Positions 22,921-33,300 of a DNA stretch of 64,000 nucleotides are shown here, in pieces. The notes beneath the pieces were generated by a model. It was not told the DNA's origin and did not search any database. It saw only the letters and a list, made by a program, of their open reading frames with translations. Position numbers and translations under genes: made by a program. This stretch comes from Takakia lepidozioides (Eukaryota; Streptophyta; Takakiopsida; Takakiales; Takakiaceae), in NCBI GenBank assembly GCA_030704615.1, contig CM060733.1, forward strand, positions 4,154,001 through 4,218,000. The letters are read 5' to 3'. Each line of letters begins with the position of its first letter. Within the stretch, counting starts at the first letter, position 1.

Positions 22921-24975
22921 CTACCCACCAGCAGCAGCATAGATGTCCAAGTCCTGTGGATCCCACTTGAGAAGGTATTTTGCTGCATGTTCTGCTACCT
23001 CCACATTGCCATGCAGTCTGCAGGTACCAAGCAAAGACTCCCACACCGCAGCATCAGGTTTCATTGGCATTCTCTTAATGAAGTCCTCTGCCTCCTTCAA
23101 TCGTCCTGCACGACCAAGAAGGTCCACCATGCAGCTAAAGTGATCTGCCATTGGAGTAAGACCATAATCTTGAGTCATAGAATCAAAGTAGTGACAGCCT
23201 TCATCCACTAGGCCTGCATGGTTACATGCAGAGAGAAGACATGTGAACGTGATACTGTCTGGCTTCAAGCCTTCCTGTTGTATCTGTCCAAATAGTTCGA
23301 GGGCCTCCCTACCACATCCATGCTGACCATATCCTGCAATCATCACGCTCCATGAGACCACATCTCGTCCAGCCATATTGTCAAACACTTGACGTGCATC
23401 CTTCATGTTCCCACATTTGGCATACATGTCAACAAGGGCAGTCTCCACAATGATATCCGGGACAATTCCAGCTTTGATGATGTCAGCATGGACCTCTTTG
23501 CCCTTTTCCAGGGCTGCCAGGCTGGCACACGCCTTGAGAGCACAAATGAAGGTGACGTTGTTGGGTACTTCCCCTTCCTGTATCATTTGATCATAGATTT
23601 TGAGAGCCTCCATCCCACACCCTTGCTGAGCATATCCTGCGATCATGGCACTCCATGAGACCACATTTCGCTCAGGCATATTGTCGAACACTTGCCTTGC
23701 ATCTTCTATGTCCCCACATTTGGCAAACATGTCAACAAGCGCAGTCTCCAGAATGACATCTGACGCAATTCCAGCCGTAGTGATGTTAGCATGGACCTCT
23801 TTGCCTTTTTCCAGGACTCCCAAGCTGGCACACACATTGAGAATGCATATGAACGTGACTTTGTTGGGCGTCACCCCTTCCCGTATCATTTGCTCATAGA
23901 TCTTGAAAGCCTCCCTACCAGACCCATGGCTCTCATATCCTGCCATCAGCATATTCCAAGTGAGTAAATTTCGTTTTGGCATTTTATCAAAAACTTGACG
24001 TGCATTCTTCAAGTTCCCACATTTGGCATACATGTTAACAAGGGCAGTCTCCAGAATAACATCTGGGGCAATTACAGCCTTGATGATGTCAGCATGGACC
24101 TCTTTACCCTTGTCCAGGGCTGCCTGGCTGGCACACACCTTGAGAAGGCAGATGAATGTGACCTTGCTCGGTGGCACCCCTTGCTGTTTCATTTGCTCAT
24201 AGAGCTCAAAAGCCTCCATACCACATCCATGCTGGGCGTATCCTGCCATCATCGCGCTCCATGAGACCACATTTCGTTCAGCCATACTGTCGAACACTTG
24301 CCGTGCATCTTTTATGTTCCCACATTTGGCATACATGTCAACAAGGGCAGTCTCCACAATGATATCCGGTGCAATTCCAGCCTTAATGATGTCAGCATGG
24401 ACTTCTTTGCCCTTTTCCAGGACAGCCAAGCTGGAACAAGCTTTGAGAAGGCAAATGAATGTGACCTTGTTGGGCGTCACCCCTTCCCGTATCATCTGAT
24501 TGTAGATCTCAAAAGCTTCCCTACCACACCCATGCTTGACATATCCTGTTATCATTATAGTCCACGTGAACAAATTCCGTCCATGCATTTCATCGAACAC
24601 TCGGCGTGCATCCCCCGCACTCCCACACTTGGCATACATGTTCACAAGGGTGTTGAAGAGAAAGAGATTTGGCTTTAATCCACTTTGGACAATGTGGGCA
24701 TGAACCTGCTTTCCCTCTGCTAGGCTTTGCAAGTTGATGCATTCCTGCAAGAGACATATGTAGGTTTTGCAGTCCGAAGTACCTCCTTGGTGCAAAATGT
24801 GCAGGGCATCTTTGAGTCGTCCTGCCATGCATAGCGTCCTCACATCACTACAGTGTTCTTGACCTTGTATCATGGCAGCTAGTTCCTTTTTTACCCAAGG
24901 AGGGTTCGACCAACCATCAATCCAATGGGCCTCCTTTGTATGCTTATGTCTGAAGTCTGGTGATCCTGGATTGTT
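22921..24975 (-). CDS. PLS-class pentatricopeptide repeat protein, truncated in the E motif
   Basis: Long tandem PPR array in P-L-S order. The L-type cores are near-identical (VETALVDMYAKCGN, then DARQVFD), the S repeats read RNVVSWSAMxAGYAQHG, and the P repeats read GVTPNKVTFICLLKAC. After the array come MVDLLGRAGRLKEAEDFI and an E1-like segment ending IYAAAGG, then a stop. Such proteins enter plastids or mitochondria and bind organelle RNA for editing or processing. An open frame extends right to 25164, but that part is strongly hydrophobic. A good acceptor (TTATTTTTTCAG) at 24976-24978 suggests coding starts with NNPGSPDF and that an upstream exon or leader is spliced on. Repeats are unusually alike, so recent duplication or gene conversion is likely. 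Without E and DYW domains it could not edit RNA alone. Confidence 0.85.
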   Translation of the reverse strand, partial: NNPGSPDFRHKHTKEAHWIDGWSNPPWVKKELAAMIQGQEHCSDVRTLCMAGRLKDALHILHQGGTSDCKTYICLLQECINLQSLAEGKQVHAHIVQSGLKPNLFLFNTLVNMYAKCGSAGDARRVFDEMHGRNLFTWTIMITGYVKHGCGREAFEIYNQMIREGVTPNKVTFICLLKACSSLAVLEKGKEVHADIIKAGIAPDIIVETALVDMYAKCGNIKDARQVFDSMAERNVVSWSAMMAGYAQHGCGMEAFELYEQMKQQGVPPSKVTFICLLKVCASQAALDKGKEVHADIIKAVIAPDVILETALVNMYAKCGNLKNARQVFDKMPKRNLLTWNMLMAGYESHGSGREAFKIYEQMIREGVTPNKVTFICILNVCASLGVLEKGKEVHANITTAGIASDVILETALVDMFAKCGDIEDARQVFDNMPERNVVSWSAMIAGYAQQGCGMEALKIYDQMIQEGEVPNNVTFICALKACASLAALEKGKEVHADIIKAGIVPDIIVETALVDMYAKCGNMKDARQVFDNMAGRDVVSWSVMIAGYGQHGCGREALELFGQIQQEGLKPDSITFTCLLSACNHAGLVDEGCHYFDSMTQDYGLTPMADHFSCMVDLLGRAGRLKEAEDFIKRMPMKPDAAVWESLLGTCRLHGNVEVAEHAAKYLLKWDPQDLDIYAAAGG

Positions 24976-25374
24976 CTGAAAAAATAATAGTTGGGGGATG
25001 AGCAGCCATAATTTGAACCACAGCCTCATGTAGGTCAAGGCTACAGCAGCAATACACATAACAAGGAGCATTACTTTCTTTACTAACAAGGAAGAACAAC
25101 CTACAGATAGCAACAGTAATAAGCACACGTTAGCTGCTTTGTTCCAAGTATTCATCCAGTCCACAAAACATCATTATGTCAGCTTCACTCAAACTCTTTC
25201 ACAACCTATGAAGATAGCACCTTCTCCAACCTGTTGTCCCACCACTGTGAAGGATCCGAGAAGAAATCCCGCCAAAGCTCATCTCTGCTGATTGTTTGGC
25301 CTGCATGCAAACACACCCTGCACAAAGATCTTAGCAGCTCCTAGTTTGAGTCTATTGAGTACACATTTAATAAA
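24976..25374. other. 5' flank or first intron of the PPR gene
   Basis: On the - strand this continues the PPR frame to 25164 with hydrophobic sequence unlike a transit peptide. I take it as intron or 5' leader. Nothing else is recognised. Confidence 0.35.
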
Positions 25375-25545
25375 AAAAATTGATAAACCCCCCCCCCCCC
25401 CCCTCTCCCCCTCTCTCTCTCCCTTTGGGCCTCCTGCAGCAGTAGCAATCTGTTGATGTCTTTCTTCTGTCTGTCTCTCTCTAAAGTAATAAAGTTTCTC
25501 TCTTTCCTTCTTTCTTTCTTTCCTTCCTTTCCTTTGTTCCATAAG
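25375..25545. repeat. Polypyrimidine low-complexity tract
   Basis: A poly-C run of about 19 bases near 25388 is followed by CT-rich runs. TTTC/CTTT tetranucleotide repeats fill 25495-25540. This is simple sequence. Confidence 0.85.
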
Positions 25546-25659
25546 CTTTGTAAGTCCCATTAAAAAGTTCTTTCTTTCTCATGGCAAGAGCCCTCACAAC
25601 ATCCATTAGGTTCAAAACAGCAGGTTTCAAGCCCTCCTGGTATGCTCTGGTGTGCATTT

Positions 25660-26580
25660 GTTTTTAGCGCAATGGACTCTCTGTTGCTTCCCTACTGCCA
25701 CAAAAATACAGAAGGGGTGGAAATCATGTCCAAACAGGATCGCAACACCCATCAGAAGAGAACTTATGTCAGGCGAACATGAAAGCCACCACTCTAAGAA
25801 CAAAACTCGATTTCTATCGGGAGACATTCTTGGTTCTCCGTGGATATAGAATCTTCCAGCCCAATTACCTTTCGGCACCTTTATCTCCCTCCCTCCTGAG
25901 GGCATTGGGGCGGTTCAGAGTGGGCTCCCACAGTCTACGGATAGAGACTGGTAGATGGGAAAACCTGCAACGGGAGGACCAACTATGCCCAACATGTGGA
26001 ACCCAATCTCTCACAGAAGTCTTCCATTATGAGGATCAGAAATGCTTGGCAGCTTATCTGCATGAGGGCTTGACCCTTAGGCAATCCCTTGAACAGTAGT
26101 TGCTATAAAGTACCATTTCATCTCATTTCTTACCTAACTTATGGAACTGCATGCCAGGCGCACATGGAAACCAGCCACTCTTACAACAAAACTGCAATTC
26201 TATCAGTAGACATTCTCAGGGCTCCCGTGACGATAGGATCCTCCGGCCTAATTACCTGTCTGCAGCCGTATCTCCCTCTCTTATAAGGGCATTGGGGAGG
26301 TTCAGGGTGGGCTCGACAGTCTGCAGATAGTGACTGTTAGGTGGGAAAATCTGCAATGTGAGGACCAACCATGTGCCGCTTGCGGTGGGAACCACAGGGA
26401 AATTGTATGTGAAGAACATTTCTTCTTTCACTGCCCTTTATACTATGAGATCTGTGGGAGATTCAACTGACTATTCCAGGATAATCATCTCTAGTGGAGG
26501 TCTTCCAGTATGAGGATCAGAAATGCTTGGCAGGTTACCTGCATGAAGCTAGACATTCTCTTTAGTTGCTTTTGGGCTGT
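25660..26580 (+). mobile_element. Duplicated LINE-like reverse-transcriptase zinc-knuckle fragment
   Basis: Two diverged head-to-tail copies, about 25740-26060 and 26150-26560. The first reads LRALGRFRVGSHSLRIE, GRWENLQREDQLCPTCG and FHYEDQKC. This is the pattern of the zinc-binding segment found after reverse transcriptases of plant non-LTR elements (Leu-Arg, Gly-Arg-Trp, Cys-x2-Cys, His, Cys). The second copy has the same order (RALGRFRVG, VRWENLQCEDQPCAACGG, then HFFFHCPLYYEI) but is broken by stops. No reverse transcriptase core is present, so these are 3' remnants. Confidence 0.6.
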
Positions 26581-27750
26581 TTGTGGCCCCCCTCTCTTCT
26601 TTTTTTCTTTCTTCCTCTTGTCCCAGAAGCTTTTGAGCTTCTCGCTCACGCTATAAAGTACCATTTCATTTCATGTCCATTCTTTTACTCTTTCTTCTCC
26701 CAAGCCTGATGGGACTGGTGATCAATGTGTCAGAAAAGGGGACAGCACCGTAGTCTGTTCTAGCATTACGTCAATAGCGGCCCTTACTCCACTCCTCAAT
26801 TCCCTGTAGCCGGAATGTGGTTGGCTGTAAGGACCATTAACAGGTGTCTTTGGACGAGTTTCATACCTGGCTGGTAGAAACCCCACAACTGCCTGCGGGA
26901 CTATAGTAGGTCATAGCCAATGTTCTCAGGGGAGGGTCAATAAGTACACTTCTATGTGTACCTACCATCCCTCTGCCAATTGTTGCCCTCCACTGCTCGG
27001 TAAGGAACCCCGTAATCTGTCTCACATCTGGGTCTCCACTCCTCCACATAGGCCAGTGAACTCAAAATGCTTGCACCTCTTGAAACTTGAGGCCAATTTC
27101 CCTACTCACTCATGGACAAAGGACGAGAGTGCAGATCACAGCCAGACACGACCAACAGGTGAACTAATTTCTCCTGTTACAGAGACAACATGGAAATGGT
27201 CTCGCGAAAAGTTTTCGAAACCTTAAAAAAATCGAGCAGAGGCTTCCGTATCTATACCTGTCTTATGTGTTCCTGGAGAAAGAGGGGCCGTCATAGCCAT
27301 CAGTTGCAAGGGTGCGGAGCCCGGCATTTCCAAGCTGGATGTCCCTTTCAGCTCCATAGTTTGCGCACATAATCCGCTGCAGCATGTCAAGCTTCCTGCC
27401 CGTCCACCGCAAGAGGAAGGAGCCATCGCCCTCTGCGCTTACCAATTTAGTACCTGTGGATGCTGAGTGTTTTAGTTGCTTCCAAGATTTCCTCAAGGGT
27501 GAGGATTCAGATGAAGAGCTCCTTTCCTGTACCAAATTGAAGAAGAAAGACGAGCATATCCAACGCAATAGTGCTGCATGCTCTATCACAAGCATTGAGA
27601 ATATTTGAGGAGGAAGAATTGCTTGAGAAGAACACAGAATCGTTCCCATGTAGGAGTCTTAGACTGAATTGTGTATCTTCATGCAGAAAGGACTCGGATT
27701 CAGTCGCTTGTTTCTCTCTCAAGATGTGAACAATAGGTGACGGTCCCTAT
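26581..27750. other. Unassigned; one open frame at 27384-27608
   Basis: A + strand frame at 27384-27608 encodes 74 residues starting MSSFLPVHRKRKEPSP, with the mix of charge and hydrophobicity seen in real exons. It has no known domain, and a facing - strand frame is also open. I cannot say whether it is a gene or an exon. The rest shows nothing recognisable. Confidence 0.25.
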
Positions 27751-30700
27751 GTATATTTCTCCCATAGTGCTCTGGTCTCTTGGAACCAACTTTGCCTTAA
27801 AAAGAAACTTGGATCATAGATCCAAAAATTCAATTTTAAATTCAATTTGTTTCTCTCTTCATTGATTACAAATTTATTAAGAAAAACATATAATAGCATT
27901 GCAGAGCAATTTTTTCAAAAACCAACTATTTTTCTTCAACGTAAACCTATAACATTAGAACCAGTGCATTTGGAAAATTTGCTGCACCATTTTGGCAAGC
28001 AAACGGTGATGTATAATTCATTTTAGATGATTAGGCAGCCGTTAGATATTACACATCATTATTAGTAAAAATAGACAAATCAATTATGCACGAACTTCAA
28101 GCCATACTTTAAAAATGTAAAACTGAACAAATGAAACAACACATAAAATTTAAAAAAATGAGAAATGCATTTTCAAACGCACAACAAATGTTTGCGCAAT
28201 TGACAACCGACCCACTTTAATATTTTGTCACTTCCATTGCATCATGTCTCAAGATCTTTTTTTTTTTAAATTTAAGATCATTTCAATTCATAAAACAAGA
28301 CCAAAGACTGACCAACAAGACCGAAGACTATTCTAATGTCTTGTGTGTTACTAGATGTTTCTATTGCAACGTCACAACTATACATGATTCACATAGCTGA
28401 CTTCTGCCCACAGTTGTCTTCTGCTTTGACAAATATCAGGTCCTATGAGCACATCTATGGAGAAGTTGATTAAGTTGTGTACGAGGATCTTCTAACAAAG
28501 GGTGCTCAAAGGTGACAAAGTATCCGAACAGTTCACTTCTAATGTGTATAGTTGAACAACAAATTTCTGAGTAGTATTATCATAAGTTAAGCTGTAAGAT
28601 ATTTCCAGTGCAAATGATTTCTCTTTATACCGATTTCTTGAAACATACATACTTACCAACAGACCTCCAACAGATGGAGGCCTGAGACTTCTAATCGGCT
28701 GACTCCACTTTACCATGCCACGCACATAGCTTGTCAAGCAGTTTTAGACTATTTTTTCAAACTTAGCTGTTTTTTCAACATGATAGTGATCATTAAACTA
28801 AGCATTTAGCGGGAATTACATCAATCAACAGTGAAGCCTAGAAGCAAATAAAATGATACTTTATAATGTCTGTGGATATGGTATTATAAAGTTCGCAGAC
28901 ATTATATTACACAAATACATTGTAAATAAAAGCAATATTGGATGAGCATCTATGTAAGTAGCAAAGTAACAATTCCATACAAACATAAAGAGAAATGCAA
29001 GCAAATATTAGCCGAATGTTATCCCAACAAGAAGTGTGAACATCAACTTGTTGATTGACCTACAAATTCACATACAGCTTTCGTAGTATGCCATGGAATT
29101 ATAGGCCGCCCCTATTGCCAGCCACCGTTCTCCTGCTCTGATGCTCATGAACACATTGCCAACATGTACTCCCTCCACAATAACACAACACAATGCTCAT
29201 GCATCCATTAGTGCCAAATATAAGGACCCAGGCCCTACAGTACTAGAGAGTGACTACCAATTGACGTTGAGAGCAATAGGAAGGTGTGATAAAGCACAAG
29301 TCAACACCCACAAAACATTAAATGTTTTCTGTAATATACAACCGAATCTGTCAGAAGATTAAAAAAAAAAAACTTATTCCTCAATAAGAGCAACGGATTG
29401 CCAGCAATGACATAGTTGTGCACAACTTTCATAATGGTTACAAATCGCTTTGATGCTTGCATTTGCAAAATCCACTCATATGTAGAAAGACGTAAGTACG
29501 CGTTCATACCCAGTAAGATTGATATCTTGCCTACCGAGCAACGGATCTAAGGATTGTCGTGAGAAACATAAAACTGCACCATAGAACTGCCTAGAGCCCT
29601 TAAGAGAAATGATTAACATTCATTAGCGAAAGTGGAGCTTGGACTGCTTGACGGCCTCCTTGACATGCTTCTAGTTAACGTCTCTGTCGAACTCAGGCGA
29701 TGCGGTGGAGTGTTGCATCGATGTTGCTCCAGCAGGCTGGGGGTTGCTTTTTCCATTCGCAATGGTCGGGGGAGTGGTTGCTACAGATGATGCCTTGATG
29801 CGCCCAGGTAGTGGAGAAGACAGAGTGCGGGTTGCCCTGCGATCCGAGGATTTTTAAGAATTTTAGCACGTATCGCCTTTCTTGCTTCCAGTGGCAAGTC
29901 ATAGTAGACAGTTGCGAGTAGAGCTGATATGGAGCAAGTGGTCCCGGAGAACGTTTTTTTACACCTTGCTTTTCATAGATGCCAAAGGGTTGCACTTCTC
30001 ATGCACTTCAGAGGGTCCTCATTCTCATGCGCGGAACCAAGAAATCATAAGCAAAAAGAAAGATGACTATATAAAATTCCTAGGCATGAATTACGCACGG
30101 ACAACCTCCTTCAAATGCGCGTCGCGCATGGTGCGCATCTCGTGTGTCGTTGTCTTCACATCGCACATAGTCTCATTGAGATCACGAAATTCGTTCGCCA
30201 TAGATGCAATTGTGGATTGTGTGGTTGTGGAGTATATCTCCACACTCTTCCTGTAGGAATCCAAGCTCTTATCCATCATCATAAATACCTAGCAATCCTT
30301 CCAAGAGATCCCAAAGCTCATATCCATCGCCACAAATCTGTCGTCGATAGCCTTAAAACGACTATCCATATATGTAGAAAAACTGATTACAATATTAAGT
30401 TCATGATAAATATACATTCAAATTTTCAACAAAGAAGTTATGATTGACATTATTTATAAAACATTGTCAATGATTTTGCAGAAGAAGACAATGATAATGT
30501 ATGGATGTATATGTTTCAAAATACAAATGACAACACCCATGTTGAAATTTTCTTTACTGATATGTTCGGAGTTGAAAAATATATATATCGTTAGAACGCC
30601 AAATTAATCCTCGGATTTTTTCTCCCATCACCAATTTGCAAACAAATACAATGTCATAAAAAGAATTATAATCGTCAATTATTTCTTCAATGATTCGTAC

Positions 30701-32229
30701 ATTAATGACGAACAACGTGCAATATTTGATGACGGGGTGAAAAACCTTTACAATGTGTGTTTTTAATGAGAGGAGTTGATATATGAAAAACTTTCACTTT
30801 AATGGTGATAATACAAAGTTCCCTTGTTTGTTGGTGTATCATGCAAGACAAAAACAACGATCCTTTAAAACCAAAAAAAACTTTAAATTGGCATGTACTC
30901 AGAAAAGCCGTGTTTGACAACAATACATTCTCAATCCGCTTTGGCATTAAAGCTAGCACGGCGAAGGAAGGCTCGAAACAATGGTTTGTCTGCTACAAAA
31001 GGTGGAGTCTACTTGGCTTGGGGATTAAACAATGGTGGCCCCGGGCAAGGCGAGGCTCATTCATTCCTAAATGTGGTGCATAGGCGGGTAGACATACAGG
31101 TTTGGGGAAACAAGGGTGCATGGATCAGTGAAGCGCTTCAATACTTTTCAGCCGACTGTACTCAGCCTCGAAACTACACCGGACACCCAGTTTCGATACC
31201 ACCCAACTCAACTGTGACGAGGGTGTTGGACCAACTCACTGACAGTTTAACCAGTCGTTCGCTGCCGGAACCTTTCAACCTTAAAATCGTGCGTGGATTG
31301 CTCATAACTGCAATCGCATATCGCCGACATCAAATTTGATGACCTTCTTGTCTTCTAGAGCATAGGCTATCGCATGCTGTAGTGAGGTGTAGTAGAGAGG
31401 ATTTTTTATTGTGCAGCAGCGTCAACAAAATGTTGCTCAGTTTTGTGAAAACTTCGACATCCAAGGATCAAAGTGTTTGTGCAACTATCAGTGTGAATTG
31501 CATGGTGGAACGGGTTAGATTTTCGGGCTCACTGAACCCGAGGACAAAGGAGAGCTATCCTATGTATCTGGGAATCCCTCCATCTGTCTAACTGCACTTG
31601 CACCTTCCGCCTCTTGTGAATTTGAAGCACTAACTTGCTAATCTGAAGATAGTTGTGCAATATGCATGCCGATCATATTGTTTTGTGAATTATTGCTCCG
31701 CCTAAGCAGTTGTTGAAGGACGTGTAATCTGTGAGCATCTCCTTGAAGCTGAGAATGTTGCAGACCTTCCCGCGGGCAATCGTGATGGGGCAATCACCAT
31801 CCAATCTGGATATAGCAGGATATCCCCTCGATATCCCAAAAGAGTAATCCGCACCTCTGTAATACAAAACAAAACACATTCAAATTAGAATCAACGCAAT
31901 GCACTGCACATTCACTCAAGGCTCAAGGTATAACCAAAGTGGTTGCTTACATCCTCAGCAATAGGTAGCCCTGTTGTCGTTTGCGTATATATTCTGCAGT
32001 AAACCTTAGAAGTGCCCTCAAATGTGTAAAGCATCTGGATATTTCTTTGGCACGCCTCAAATGAGATCCCATGATGCTTAAAAACATATGTCCAACTTGC
32101 CCCAGTGAGAAATAAATAAATAAATACATTCATGTTTAGCGATACCTTTAAATGGATTCACATATTAATTAAGTGACGATCGTCAAGATAGTTAAATGAA
32201 ACAATATGACCAGCGTTTTTTTTTTTGAC
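27751..32229. other. AT-rich block of decayed repeats
   Basis: Base composition shifts abruptly to AT-rich at about 27.8 kb. Short open pieces occur (30893-31339 on +; 31673-31879 and 31912-32133 on -) but none shows a domain I can name, and possible introns joining the last two do not keep phase. Given the helicase remnant just to the right, much of this block is probably the rest of a dead Helitron or similar element. Confidence 0.4.
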
Positions 32230-32440
32230 GAATTTTCGCCATATGGCAACCTCAAAAAATAGAAAAGAATATTCCGTAGCAAATTCCATGTTTTTTCATG
32301 GATGAAATCGCCAAATTTCTCCAAAAATAATAATAATAATCATAATGGATGAATTCGCCAAATATGGATGATATGAATGGATGAAAGCACAGATGTGGAT
32401 GATTCTGTCGTAATTTGAATGGATGAACAGAATATATGCC
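32230..32440. repeat. ATGGATGA-rich direct repeats
   Basis: Irregular repeats of ATGGATGA, with ATGGATGAAATCGCCAAAT and ATGGATGAATTCGCCAAAT as two long variants, plus an AATAATAAT run. GGATGAA repeats also occur near the end of element 2 (38.19-38.32 kb) and, in inverse, near the end of element 1 (54.1-54.5 kb). This could be a subterminal fragment of a related transposon. Confidence 0.55.
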
Positions 32441-32599
32441 CAATTTTTACAAAACTCTGTAGCCACTTGTGCTATTTTCCGAAATTTTTAAAAAAAAAAC
32501 TCTGAATATGACCAAGTATAATTATTAGTTTTAAATGAAATTTCATTGAAAACCGAATACTTACTTATATCGACAAAAGATTAAAATCTATCAAACCTA

Positions 32600-33300
32600 A
32601 TCATAATTATAGTGTTTTTTGGTAATTTAGATGTTATAATTACTATATATTTTTATCAAGCACCCGCAATTTCAGATTCATGGGCTTTTAAAATAAAAGT
32701 GGATGGACTAGATATGGTAGGAACAAATTTTTGGTTAGATAAAATCAAATGTTATGAATTACATCAAGTCATGCGACAAAGTGATCAAAGAATTCATTCA
32801 AAATACTTGACAAATTCAGAATTGTTGAACAAACGCAAAAGTGTATCGACATAATAAATGGACTAATTATAGAAAACCTTCGTTTGATCCAACATTTCCA
32901 CATTTATAAATAAATAAAATGAACTAGTTAGAGTTCATAACCAATATGCATTTGAACAAACGAAAGGCCAACTATACATTTTCAAAGCAACTAATATAAG
33001 ACATGAAACTTGCCCAAATCAAATAAAACTACCAAATGATCAGAACAAAAGAGCTCAGTAAAACTTCGAATACATGTGATATGTTAATTAAATTATGTGC
33101 CGGTAATTGTATGATGGACTAGTGCATGGAGCAAAAGGGTATATTCGTATATTCAAACAATCTGAGTGAATTTGGATACAATTTCATGATGCAAAAATTG
33201 GTCAAGAAACTAGATTTGTCCATTCCAATTTATACGATTTGTTCCATGATGTAACACAATCCCAAATGTGTAAAAAATCACGGCTTAGCATATACAGCTT
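32600..33300 (+). mobile_element. Decayed Helitron-type Pif1 helicase
   Basis: The frame 32612-32854 reads YQAPAISDSWAFK, GTNFWLDKIKCYELHQVMRQ and SDQRI. This matches the helicase segment of Helitron Rep-Hel proteins around Walker B and motif III (usual form GDFYQAPPVxDSWIFK, then NFW, CYEL and VMRQ). The Gly-Asp before the Phe-Tyr is lost (TIYFYQ). After several stops, DGLVHGAKGYIRIF (about 33114-33155) matches the later conserved DGLxNGAxG block, and IWIQFHDAKIGQETRF follows. Order and spacing fit one helicase gene ruined by stops and shifts. Confidence 0.7.
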
